The notes: generated from the letters alone by a model not told the origin. Shown: positions 1 to 6,439, numbered from the stretch's first letter. The stretch is 14,458 bases of DNA from an uncultured Collinsella sp. (GCA_958352845.1 CATWQC010000035.1:1-14458); one strand, 5' to 3'. Made by a program: numbers and translations.

Positions 1-125
1 CCCTCGTCGGCGACCTTGTCGGCGAGCGCGGTCATCTTCTTGCCGGTCTCGTAGAGCGCCTTACCGTCCTCGAGATAGCCCTCCTGGTCGAAATGCATGA
101 TCTCGATCTTCTCGGTTTCCTTCAT
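1..125 (-). CDS. Probable SIS-domain sugar-phosphate isomerase/deglycase, N-terminal fragment (cut by left edge)
   Basis: Only about 41 residues are visible, starting MKETEKIEIMHFDQEGYLED. The ATG at 125-123 is preceded by a strong AGAAAGGAGA ribosome binding site, so the start is well supported; the gene runs off the left edge. The pattern 'hydrophobic-HFD-x-x-x-Y-L-x-x-G-K', followed by a helix with 'ALADKVADEG', resembles the N-terminus of FrlB-like SIS proteins that act on glucosamine- or fructosamine-6-phosphates. No SIS motif lies inside the window, so the family call is inference. It begins 59 bp after the stop of the upstream double-SIS gene on the same strand, with no hairpin evident between them, so the two are probably one transcript. 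Tandem SIS proteins of this kind commonly work on one amino-sugar or Amadori-product phosphate. Confidence 0.5.
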   Translation of the reverse strand, partial: MKETEKIEIMHFDQEGYLEDGKALYETGKKMTALADKVADE

Positions 126-184
126 TTGTCTCTCCTTTCTGGGGTTGTTTCCACATCCCCCATGCCAACGGGCATCAAACCCGC

Positions 185-1300
185 TTACATTCCGTAACAC
201 TCGGCCGCTTTGGCCTTAAGCGCATTGACTGACTCTTCGTAGCCCTCTGCCTTGACCTCCATTTGCTTGGAGACGGCATCGAGATACGGGTGCACGTCCC
301 ATGACTTCAGACGTTCGGCGATCATTGCCGCAATCGTCTGGAAGAACACGAGATTGGGAATTGCGCTGAGCAGCGGAGCCACCTGAGGCACCGCAACCTC
401 GTGAGCCCTACCCCTGGGATGGGCCGTGAGCAGCACCGTTTTTGTCGTAACATTCGATAGCGCATCGGCGATATTCGCAAGACGCTCCGACCCCTGCGGA
501 TCGTCGACGATAAACACCAGATAGCCCGGAACGATCTGCATCTCTGGACCGTGAACAAACTCCTCGCCCTCGTGATGCATGGCCGGAATCTTGATGGTCT
601 CGCTCAGCTTGAGCGCTGCCTCCTCGGCAACACCGTAGTTGGGGCCGTTGCCGACGACCATGGCGGGCGTGTGCTCAGAAAGCTCGAGCATGTGTTCTTG
701 GACATATGCCTCGGCGGTCTTGCACATCACGGCATTGGCATGGATAGCCTCGCGCAGGTCGTCAAGACGCTGGGCAACGCCCTTGGCGTCAATCGTTCCG
801 CGCGCCTGACCGCCGTAGATACCAAAGAGCACCAGGTACTCAACGAGGACCTCAACGCCCAGAGTCACAAAGTCCACCGACTCGACGCCCACACCGTAGT
901 CAAGAACGATGTCAGCGTGCTCCTTGATGGGCGCCTCGACGTTTGCCGTGAGCGCAACTGCAGCCATATCGTGTGCGCGCATGTAATCGAGCGCCGCAAT
1001 CGTATTGGTCGAATAGCCACTCTGCGAGACGGCGATGTTGAGCGCATGCTGCGGATAGGTGTGTTCAAAATCGACGAAGGCCTCGGGCGTCACAACGGAC
1101 ACCTGCATCTGCAGCGCATCTTGCAGGTAATCGCGGGTGCAATCGGCGGCATGGCGCGACGAGCCCGAAGCAACGACGCGCAGTGCGTCAAAAGAACCGG
1201 ACTGGAAAATATCTACGAGCTGCGCTACCAGCTCAGACGAACGCTCGAGGTTCTCCCCCATACGCACATGGGCAAGCTGAACGTAATCGAGCATCTTCAT
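185..1300 (-). CDS. Double-SIS-domain protein, GlmS isomerase-type (amino-sugar phosphate isomerase/deglycase)
   Basis: A 371-residue cytoplasmic protein made of two SIS (sugar isomerase) domains with no glutaminase domain, so it is not full-length GlmS. The first domain (about residues 35-165) has ASGSSR (44-49) and the phosphate-binding loop SQSGYSTNT (92-100). The second (about 210-345) has GNGPNYGVAEEAALKLSE (217-234) and EGEEFVHGPE (244-253), matching the GlmS/AgaS/FrlB pattern in which these loops bind the sugar phosphate and the glutamate region acts in catalysis. Known relatives isomerise or deaminate amino-sugar phosphates or deglycate fructosamine-6-phosphates; the substrate cannot be read from sequence. 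The ATG is preceded by GAGGTGAG. Two GntR/HutC regulators lie upstream on the same strand and a second probable SIS gene lies downstream, so this is likely one inducible catabolic unit. The second ATG (codon 3) is a less likely start. Confidence 0.85.
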   Translation of the reverse strand: MKMLDYVQLAHVRMGENLERSSELVAQLVDIFQSGSFDALRVVASGSSRHAADCTRDYLQDALQMQVSVVTPEAFVDFEHTYPQHALNIAVSQSGYSTNTIAALDYMRAHDMAAVALTANVEAPIKEHADIVLDYGVGVESVDFVTLGVEVLVEYLVLFGIYGGQARGTIDAKGVAQRLDDLREAIHANAVMCKTAEAYVQEHMLELSEHTPAMVVGNGPNYGVAEEAALKLSETIKIPAMHHEGEEFVHGPEMQIVPGYLVFIVDDPQGSERLANIADALSNVTTKTVLLTAHPRGRAHEVAVPQVAPLLSAIPNLVFFQTIAAMIAERLKSWDVHPYLDAVSKQMEVKAEGYEESVNALKAKAAECYGM

Positions 1301-1322
1301 CTTCTCACCTCGTTACAAATCA

Positions 1323-1339
1323 TTAGTATTTGATACCAA
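1323..1339. promoter_or_regulatory. Inverted repeat GTAT-TTG-ATAC, candidate GntR operator near the SIS gene start
   Basis: GTAT (1326-1329) and ATAC (1333-1336) form a perfect inverted repeat with a 3-base spacer. The symmetry continues outward as TT/AA after one mismatched pair. It lies about 23 bases upstream of the SIS ATG, where a bound repressor would block transcription or initiation. GTAT/ATAC half-sites are common in GntR/HutC operators and two such regulators are encoded next door. Assignment is inference from symmetry and location. Confidence 0.35.
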
Positions 1340-1426
1340 TCACAGTTACAGGTTATGACTTTTTGATATCTCTTTGTCGATTAATTTATCCCCTTCGGCG
1401 AACGGTCGATTTTGAGCCCTGTAAGG

Positions 1427-1438
1427 TTGTATATACAG
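1427..1438. promoter_or_regulatory. TreR-like palindrome TGTATATACA, candidate GntR/HutC operator
   Basis: TGTATATACA (1428-1437) is a perfect 10-bp palindrome. With flanks it reads TTGTATATACAG, 11 of 12 bases matching the TreR operator TTGTATATACAA known for this HutC subfamily. It lies in the 193-bp gap between the second GntR gene and the SIS gene, about 130 bases upstream of the SIS start, so it could control the SIS operon or autoregulation. Which of the two regulators binds it cannot be told from sequence. Confidence 0.5.
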
Positions 1439-1493
1439 CTGACCCAACGATCAAAACTGGTTAGTTTCCCAGCCGTTATTCACAAAATACCAG

Positions 1494-2207
1494 CTAGTAC
1501 GTATAGGTGTAGCCGCCCGTATCGCCACGATTGAAGGACTTTACATACTCGATAGCCTGACCGCTCGCGTCATAGCTCACGCATTCCAAAAGCAAAACAA
1601 GATCGCCCTGTTCCAGTCCAAGGAGGCCGGCATCTCGTGCGCCCAGCGCTTCGATATCGAGCTTTTCCTGTGCCATGACTGGCTTTCGGCCCAGCATCTC
1701 ATAGGTCTCGTACAAACTGAAGACCGACACGTCAATATCTTCGATGGTTGGGAACAGCAGGCAGGGAATCAGCGCCGTCTCAATCGATACGGGGCTACCG
1801 TTTATGCAGTTCAGGCGTCGAACGGAATAGAGCAGGTCGTCCTCGGCGATGCCAAACAGGTCGGCGTAATATGGCCCCGCATAACGCTTGGAACGCGCGA
1901 GAATACGGACGGACGGCTCGCCGCCCGAAGCACGGACCGATTCACGGAAACCGACCGTGCGTTCAAAAAAAGCAGGTACTTTCTGCGCCACAAAGGCACC
2001 TTTTCCCCGAACACGGCGAATCTGCCCGCGCCGAACCAGCTCATCGACAGCGCTTCGGATGGTCAAGCGTGTCGTACCAAATTCCTCGGCGAGGTCTTTT
2101 TCGGACGGAATCATGGAACCCGTGGGATATATACCGCGCTCGATACGTTCCTCGATGCGGCGTCGAATGCGCATATAAACCGGGGTGGCATCTACTGTTT
2201 CAGCCAT
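1494..2207 (-). CDS. GntR-family (HutC subfamily) transcriptional regulator with UTRA domain
   Basis: A 237-residue DNA-binding regulator. Residues 8-76 form the GntR winged helix-turn-helix, with PSEKDLAEEFGTTRLTIRSA (34-53) as the helix-turn-helix and RRVRGKGAFV (64-73) as the wing. From about residue 85 onward is a UTRA-type effector domain, with the family features 'PVSIETALIP' and, near the C-terminus, 'GQAIEYVKSFNRGD'. HutC-type regulators usually bind phosphorylated sugars or related metabolites and repress the adjacent catabolic genes. The start overlaps the end of the preceding GntR gene by 16 bp, so the pair is translationally coupled. The SIS genes follow 193 bp downstream on the same strand behind a TreR-like palindrome. 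Length is normal for the family. The effector is probably the substrate phosphate of the SIS proteins (inference). Confidence 0.9.
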   Translation of the reverse strand: MAETVDATPVYMRIRRRIEERIERGIYPTGSMIPSEKDLAEEFGTTRLTIRSAVDELVRRGQIRRVRGKGAFVAQKVPAFFERTVGFRESVRASGGEPSVRILARSKRYAGPYYADLFGIAEDDLLYSVRRLNCINGSPVSIETALIPCLLFPTIEDIDVSVFSLYETYEMLGRKPVMAQEKLDIEALGARDAGLLGLEQGDLVLLLECVSYDASGQAIEYVKSFNRGDTGGYTYTY

Positions 2208-2959
2208 TGTTCACCTGCCACGCTCCTCATGCCGTTCTCTTCGCCGTTATCGGCAAAGCGGAACTTTGTGGGCAAAATCACCGATTTGCAATGCTCCACA
2301 AAACGCATGTCCTTATCAAATTCGATCGAGCTCTCATAGAACACCGGCGTTCCCTCTTCTTGCTGGAGCAGCTCGGCCTCTTCGACGTTCAAACGCGAGA
2401 TGGAGATATGCTCACGTCCATGCTCAACACGCACGCCACCTTCTTTGAGCAAGACATCGTAAAGGCTCTCGCACTCAAAATCGTGCTCGGTAAGCGATGG
2501 GCACAGGGACAGGTTAACGTGAGCCGTCTCGATTGACGCCGGCTCGCCCTCAATAAGTCGAACGCGCTGCATGCGAAGCAAAGGAGCGCCTACAGACACC
2601 CCAAGCTTGTCGGCAAGCGCCTCATCCGCCTCGATGGTCCCGGTGGAAACCAGACGAGAAGAGGGGTGCAGGCCGGCAGTCCGCACAGCATCGGAGAAGT
2701 TATACGTTTCCTGGAAGATGTTCAACGGCTTGGGAGGACACACATACGTACCCGATCCGCGACGGCTCTCGAGCGTTCCACAAGAGATGAGCCGCGTGAT
2801 ACCGGCGCGCAATGCTGTACGCGAAACGCCAATCTCTTCGCACAGCACGCGCTCGGCCGGTAGGCGATCACCGCCGGCAAGCTGATGGTGCTGGATATAC
2901 CAAAGAATTCCCTCAACAGCACGATCTTTGGGGGGAATTGCATAAGATTCGCCTGCCAT
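2192..2959 (-). CDS. GntR-family (HutC subfamily) transcriptional regulator with UTRA domain
   Basis: A 255-residue regulator and paralogue of the gene it overlaps. The winged helix-turn-helix spans about residues 12-75, with LPAERVLCEEIGVSRTALRA (33-52) and wing SRRGSGTYV (65-73). The UTRA ligand-binding domain follows (about 88-240), with 'PASIETAHVNLS' and 'MRFVEHCKSVILP' as family landmarks. The ATG at 2959 is preceded by GAGGAG about 8 bases upstream. The hypothetical gene upstream ends only 38 bp before it, so co-transcription is possible. Two adjacent HutC regulators of clearly different sequence is unusual: they may control separate promoters, respond to different ligands, or form heterodimers. 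The last dozen or so residues (GMRSVAGEQWLKQ), part of which overlaps the next gene, look like a non-conserved tail. Confidence 0.9.
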   Translation of the reverse strand: MAGESYAIPPKDRAVEGILWYIQHHQLAGGDRLPAERVLCEEIGVSRTALRAGITRLISCGTLESRRGSGTYVCPPKPLNIFQETYNFSDAVRTAGLHPSSRLVSTGTIEADEALADKLGVSVGAPLLRMQRVRLIEGEPASIETAHVNLSLCPSLTEHDFECESLYDVLLKEGGVRVEHGREHISISRLNVEEAELLQQEEGTPVFYESSIEFDKDMRFVEHCKSVILPTKFRFADNGEENGMRSVAGEQWLKQ

Positions 2960-2997
2960 TGCACAGACTCCTCATTCAGAAACGTATGCCGCCAAAA

Positions 2998-3486
2998 TTA
3001 GGCCAGCCCTCCCATGGCATCAAATTCGGCCTTGATCTTCTCGGCGACATTCCGATACGACTTATATAGACTTGAATCGCGTTTGACTTCGTCGGTCATA
3101 ACGGGAATCTCTAATTTGGAAACCTCGTCTTTTCCCGTCTGAACCGCCACAACAACGCCCATGCCAAGACACATATTACGCTTGGCAGCGTTTATTTTCG
3201 CCGCCTTGGCAGGATTTGCCAGGATACGCTGGGCAAATTCCTGTTTTGAGGTCACTTCCTCGGCCTCCGGATCGCCCGCCTCGGCTACTTCGCACTGCAA
3301 CACGTCCGCATAGTCAAAAATCTTCGGCTCGCCGCCACGCTGATGCACGGCCCACTTGCGACGCGTGGCATCCTGGTAGATAGCCGGCAAAAACGTAAAC
3401 CGCGGCGGGTCCAAAATCGTATCCGTGATGGTAAACACATCGGGATCAAAGGCATCCTGCGGGTTTTTCTTCTTGAACAGCCCCAT
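2998..3486 (-). CDS. Hypothetical protein with a PH-like/DUF4428-type C-terminal pattern
   Basis: A 162-residue protein starting MGLFKKKNPQ. This start has GGGAGG 6 bases upstream; an in-frame codon 11 residues earlier has no such site, so the shorter form is preferred. There is no signal peptide or membrane segment. The pattern 'RRKWAVHQ...KIFDYADVLQCEVAEAG', then a Gly-rich 'CLGMGVVVAVQTGK', then 'LEIPVMTDEVKRDSSLYKSYRNVAEKIKAEFDAM', resembles small proteins or C-terminal domains (DUF4428-linked, bacterial PH-like) common in Firmicutes and Actinobacteria: a beta-rich domain, a residue run that describes tolerance of a disordered loop, and a final helix. Role unknown. It lies 38 bp upstream of the first GntR gene on the same strand. 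The N-terminal KKK suggests a nucleic-acid or membrane-surface contact, but this is weak. Confidence 0.7.
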   Translation of the reverse strand: MGLFKKKNPQDAFDPDVFTITDTILDPPRFTFLPAIYQDATRRKWAVHQRGGEPKIFDYADVLQCEVAEAGDPEAEEVTSKQEFAQRILANPAKAAKINAAKRNMCLGMGVVVAVQTGKDEVSKLEIPVMTDEVKRDSSLYKSYRNVAEKIKAEFDAMGGLA

Positions 3487-3734
3487 ATCAGCCTCCCGTA
3501 CTAGCATTAAACAACTCAAGCTGAATATAGCACCAATTTCAAGCCGCTGCCTTACCCTATCGGTACGCGGCGCCTATAGCTCGCTCAGCGGAAGAGTCTA
3601 CGGACGAGGGCCGGGGTGCCTGCTTTGTTTTGAGAAGTGGGCTTCGCGAACTTCTCAAAACAAAGCAGGCACCCCGGCCCCGCCGGCAAATAGCGGACAC
3701 TCCGCATGCAATCTATGCAAACAAACAAGTGCGC
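3487..3734. other. Gene-free stretch holding a large inverted repeat
   Basis: This 248-bp gap lies between the lacI stop and the hypothetical gene start, both minus strand. Its right half carries a perfect 31-bp inverted repeat (separate entry). The left half (about 3487-3607) should contain the promoter of the hypothetical gene; a TATATT-like hexamer is present on the minus strand near 3523-3528 but no convincing -35. Around 3570-3600 there is a stretch resembling a tRNA D-arm (AGCTCGCTCAGCGGAAGAG) without the rest of a tRNA. Confidence 0.6.
3608..3680. repeat. Perfect 31-bp inverted repeat with 11-base loop
   Basis: Arms 3608-3638 and 3650-3680 are exactly complementary over all 31 bases, from GGGCCGGGG at the outer end through GCAGG/CCTGC to an AT-rich inner part (TTTGTTTTGAGAAG) and loop 3639-3649. 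It lies 55 bp past the stop of the lacI gene and could end that transcript, but there is no T-tract next to either arm, and the stem is far longer than the other terminators in this window (9-15 bp). A mobile palindromic element (REP/MITE-like) or cruciform is equally possible. Confidence 0.85.
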
Positions 3735-4763
3735 TTAGCTATATTCGGCAAGGTCAAGCACGCTGCCCTTCACGATAAGCGCCGGCTCCAGAACGACCTC
3801 TTCGGCACGCTTACCGCCCCTACCGGCAAGACGCTTGGACATGCAGGCAAAAGCATGCTCCGCAAGGACACCGGGATCCTGCTCAATCGCAGTCAGCGCC
3901 GGCTCAAAGAGAACGTCGGCCGCCGAGTTGTCATAGCTTACGACCGAGATATCGCCTGGGATGCTCTTCCCCATCTCGTGCAAGCGCTTGAGCAGACCGA
4001 GGGCAATGTTATCCGAGCTTGCAAACACGGCGGTGGCATCGGTTGCAAGCACGGCCTCCGAGGCCTCGTAGGCACTCGGGATGTAATATTCGCTCTCAAA
4101 CTCCAGGCGCGCGTCGATGGGCAGCCCCACCTCGCGCAGCGCGCGCTCGTAACCGGCGAGTCGTTTGCGACCCGTATTGGAACGGCGAGCATTAACCAAG
4201 CAGGCAATGCGACGGTGACCCTGCTCGATCAGATAGCTGGTAGCCATGTAGCCACCCATCTCGTGGTCGAACATCACCTTGTCGCACTCGAGCCCCTCAA
4301 TGGCACGGTCGACCATTACCGCCGGAATGGGCAGATGGCTGACTTCTTCGCGCAGGGCGCGGTCGTCGGAGAACTCGTCACCCACTACCAGAAAGACGCC
4401 GTCGACGCCGCGCGTCACCAGCTGGCGCAGCAGCTCAAGATCGTCGTCGGCACTTCCACCCGAGCTGGTAATAAAGAGCGCATAGCCATCCTCGCGGCAG
4501 CGCTTTTCCAAGCTGCCGGCGAGCGAGGCAAAAAAGCGGCTCTCGATATTGGGAACGATAAGGCCCAGCGTGCGTGACTCGCGCATGACCAGGCTGCGCG
4601 CGATCTGGTTAGGGACATAGTGGTTGCGCGCCGCGACCTCCTTGATGAGCTTGCGGTTTTCTTCCGAGATGCGGCAGGGCCGATTATTGAGAACAAGCGA
4701 GACCGACGAGGGGGAAAGCCCCACCTCCTGGGCAATCTGCTTGAGAGTAACTTTGTTGCCCAT
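3735..4763 (-). CDS. LacI-family transcriptional regulator
   Basis: A 342-residue repressor. The N-terminal LacI helix-turn-helix is VTLKQIAQEVGLSPSSVSLV (5-24), followed by the hinge helix YVPNQIARSLVM (49-60) and a periplasmic-binding-protein-like core from TLGLIVPNIESRFFASL (65-81) to about 335. Typical effector-domain landmarks are 'MVDRAI', 'HRRIACLVN', 'VFASSDNIALGLLKRL' and 'DISVVSYDNS'. The ATG at 4763 follows GGAAGGAG; the open frame continues upstream across murB on the opposite strand, but that part is antisense and not used. LacI proteins of this type usually bind sugars. The gene is divergent from murB, and the gap contains a CG-centred palindrome of LacI-operator type (4903-4916), suggesting autoregulation or control of murB. 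Target sugar unknown. Confidence 0.93.
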   Translation of the reverse strand: MGNKVTLKQIAQEVGLSPSSVSLVLNNRPCRISEENRKLIKEVAARNHYVPNQIARSLVMRESRTLGLIVPNIESRFFASLAGSLEKRCREDGYALFITSSGGSADDDLELLRQLVTRGVDGVFLVVGDEFSDDRALREEVSHLPIPAVMVDRAIEGLECDKVMFDHEMGGYMATSYLIEQGHRRIACLVNARRSNTGRKRLAGYERALREVGLPIDARLEFESEYYIPSAYEASEAVLATDATAVFASSDNIALGLLKRLHEMGKSIPGDISVVSYDNSAADVLFEPALTAIEQDPGVLAEHAFACMSKRLAGRGGKRAEEVVLEPALIVKGSVLDLAEYS

Positions 4764-4798
4764 CTCGCTCCTTCCGAGTATTCGCGCAATCCCTTGAA

Positions 4799-4804
4799 AG
4801 TATA
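4799..4804 (-). promoter_or_regulatory. Candidate -10 (TATACT) of the lacI-family gene
   Basis: TATACT on the minus strand lies 36 bases upstream of the lacI-family ATG, at a normal distance for a -10 element. No good -35 hexamer is seen 16-18 bases further upstream, so the promoter may be weak or activator dependent. Confidence 0.35.
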
Positions 4805-4897
4805 GCGACCGTCCCTCTACCTCGATGATAAACACTTTACCAATCCGGTAGACGGCTGTTTTATCGCCGCCAGCGCACCAAATCCGTCCGGGTGGGG

Positions 4898-4916
4898 TAT
4901 ATTGCAATCGATTGAT
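4898..4916 (+). promoter_or_regulatory. Candidate murB -10 (TATATT) overlapped by a LacI-type operator
   Basis: TATATT (4898-4903) lies about 45 bases upstream of the murB ATG. It is followed directly by TGCAATCGATTGAT (4903-4916), whose core CAATCGATTG (4905-4914) is a perfect palindrome centred on CG. LacI-family operators have this form (TGnAAnCGnTTnCA), and 12 of 14 bases agree with the symmetric version. The LacI-family gene starts 140 bp away in the opposite direction. A repressor bound here would block murB transcription. The -35 is not recognisable. Confidence 0.5.
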
Positions 4917-4946
4917 GACAACGACCACCAAAAGGCGGATATTCGT

Positions 4947-5909
4947 ATGCACGAGAACGACTTTTTTAACGAGGACCTGCTGTGCGCGCTTGCTGGCGTT
5001 GCCGGCGAGGACAACGTGCTGATGAGCGAGCCCATGCGCGAGCACACCACGTTTAAAATCGGCGGCCCGGCCGACGTCTTTGTCACGCCCGATACCGAGC
5101 AGGGCCTCGTCGCCACGCTCGATACCTGCTATCGCTGCGATCTGCCCCTCACCATCGTGGGCAACGGCTCCGACTTGCTCGTCGGTGACAAGGGCATCCG
5201 CGGCGTCGTCGTGGCGCTTGGCGAGGGCCTCTCCGACATTACGGTCAACGGCACGCACGTCACGGCAGCAGCCGGCGCCTTGCTTTCCGATGTCGCCGCG
5301 GCGGCAGCCGAGGCCGGTCTCACCGGCATGGAGCCCATCTCGGGTATCCCCGGATCGGTCGGCGGCGCCTGCTACATGAACGCCGGCGCCTATGGCGCCT
5401 GCATGGCCGATGTGCTGGAGTCTGTGCGCGTCTACAAGCCCGCCCGCATGCTCGACGACGGCACCCGCGGCAGCGGCAACATCATCGAGTTCGATGTCGA
5501 CGAGCTTAACCTGGGCTATCGCAAGAGCCGCATCGCTGACGACGGCTTTACCGTGCTTTCGGCCATCTTCAATCTCGCCCCGGGCAACGCCGCGATGATC
5601 AAGGCCGACATGGACGACTACCGCCAGCGCCGCGAGGACAAGCAGCCACTCGACATGCCGAGCGCTGGCTCCACCTTCAAGCGCCCCGAGGGCTACTTTG
5701 CCGGCAAACTCATCATGGATGCCGGCCTGCGCGGCCATGCTGTCGGCGGCGCGCAGGTGAGCGAAAAACACTGCGGCTTCATTGTCAACGCCGACCACGC
5801 CACCGCCGCCGATGTCGACGAACTCATCCGCGACATCCAAGCCAAAGTCAAAGAGCAGTTCGACGTAGACCTACAACCCGAAGTCCACCGAGTAGGCGAA
5901 TTTTTATAG
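4947..5909 (+). CDS. murB: UDP-N-acetylenolpyruvoylglucosamine reductase (MurB, type II)
   Basis: A 320-residue cytoplasmic flavoenzyme that reduces UDP-GlcNAc-enolpyruvate to UDP-MurNAc with NADPH, the second committed step of peptidoglycan precursor synthesis. Visible features: FAD-binding HTTFKIGGPAD (33-43), VGNGSDLLVGDKG, the loop SGIPGSVGGACYMNAGAYG, YRKSR with Arg192, PSAGSTFKRP with the proton-donor Ser242, and catalytic Glu312 in QPEVHRVGEFL. The short YRKSR region and overall length fit type II MurB, as in Bacillus, not the longer E. coli form. An upstream in-frame TTG at 4902 exists, but ATG 4947 is better placed behind AAAGGCGG. Transcribed divergently from a LacI regulator, which is unusual for murB. 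The gene is followed by a strong terminator, and its final 25 coding bases recur near 6567-6591. Confidence 0.97.
   Translation: MHENDFFNEDLLCALAGVAGEDNVLMSEPMREHTTFKIGGPADVFVTPDTEQGLVATLDTCYRCDLPLTIVGNGSDLLVGDKGIRGVVVALGEGLSDITVNGTHVTAAAGALLSDVAAAAAEAGLTGMEPISGIPGSVGGACYMNAGAYGACMADVLESVRVYKPARMLDDGTRGSGNIIEFDVDELNLGYRKSRIADDGFTVLSAIFNLAPGNAAMIKADMDDYRQRREDKQPLDMPSAGSTFKRPEGYFAGKLIMDAGLRGHAVGGAQVSEKHCGFIVNADHATAADVDELIRDIQAKVKEQFDVDLQPEVHRVGEFL
5878..5902 (+). repeat. Direct repeat copy 1: 3' end of murB coding sequence
   Basis: These 25 bases, encoding the MurB C-terminus around EVHRVGEF, match 6567-6591 at 24 of 25 positions in the same orientation. The two copies bracket a 664-bp stretch with a terminator and an orphan ORF. 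Confidence 0.85.
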
Positions 5910-5938
5910 CCCGCTCGCCGCGGTCCACTTTAATTAAT

Positions 5939-5972
5939 AACGGGACAAGTGATGTAGCTCACTTGTCCCGTT
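5939..5972. terminator. Rho-independent terminator after murB, probably bidirectional
   Basis: A perfect 14-bp stem (5939-5952 with 5959-5972, core ACGGGACAAGTGA) with a 6-base loop is followed by TTTT then AT-rich sequence on the plus strand. On the minus strand the stem is followed by TTATTAATTAA, so it can also end the convergent ORF 5978-6439. Confidence 0.9.
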
Positions 5973-5977
5973 TTCAT

Positions 5978-6439
5978 TTATTTGCGAAGAACATCGGCCA
6001 TCCGCAGGATTGAAATCATCGACCGATAAGTGAGTTCCACCTTTTCGCCCGCAAGCAGTCGTTTCGAGCCAATCTCATCTAGCCCCACAAGCCGAGAAAA
6101 CAGCGGGCCGCTCATCGTGCCCTCGTCAATTGACTCCCTTATGGTCTTCAAAACGTCCGTATCATGAAGCGATGCCGAGCTGTAGGGGGCAACACGAGCG
6201 GAACTCTCAATTAACGACGAGACAAAAGGATGGAGATGCTTTGGACATAGTCCATCAAACACCACATCCCCATTGTCATCCGAGCCGACTAGTCGCCAAC
6301 TATAATGATCGACCCAGTCGTCTCCGTCATATATGGTGTCCATGAGCAACTTCCCGTCTAGAGAGAAACCTGTTTGAACATCGGGGCGCAAGACCGCAAT
6401 CCATATAGGACCCGCAGCAGCTCCAACCCAACGCACCAC
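5978..6439 (-). CDS. Hypothetical protein, orphan ORF, possibly 5'-truncated
   Basis: A 153-residue ORF with no family I recognise. It begins at a GTG with no ribosome binding site. The frame stays open 13 more codons upstream with plausible protein sequence (KIVAIYNCRVVRWVGAAAGP) but no standard start before a TGA, so the 5' end may be lost or the true start may be unusual; a later start is Met33. The N-terminal part is hydrophobic (WVGAAAGPIWIAVL) and the rest is mixed, acidic around 'YDGDDWVDHYSW' and ending in a helix-rich 'VELTYRSMISILRMADVLRK'. Base composition is visibly lower in GC than murB and codons such as ATA and TGT appear, suggesting transfer. It sits inside the segment flanked by the duplicated murB tail and runs convergent to murB, ending just past the shared terminator. 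Confidence 0.5.
   Translation of the reverse strand: MVRWVGAAAGPIWIAVLRPDVQTGFSLDGKLLMDTIYDGDDWVDHYSWRLVGSDDNGDVVFDGLCPKHLHPFVSSLIESSARVAPYSSASLHDTDVLKTIRESIDEGTMSGPLFSRLVGLDEIGSKRLLAGEKVELTYRSMISILRMADVLRK

Noticed and set aside
551..1333. 260-codon plus-strand frame opposite the double-SIS gene
   Set aside because: Antisense to a conserved gene; no domain and no convincing start.
3425..3778. 117-codon plus-strand frame across the 31-bp inverted repeat
   Set aside because: It overlaps the hypothetical gene and the palindrome, has no ribosome binding site and shows no protein-like features.
4902..4946. TTG start giving a 15-residue longer MurB
   Set aside because: The TTG overlaps the predicted -10 and operator, has no ribosome binding site, and the extra residues are not MurB-like.
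4764..5840. Long minus-strand open frame running through murB in frame with the LacI regulator (701 codons in total)
   Set aside because: It is antisense to murB, has low-complexity V/A/G/D-rich composition typical of GC-rich shadow frames, and the LacI start at 4763 has its own ribosome binding site.
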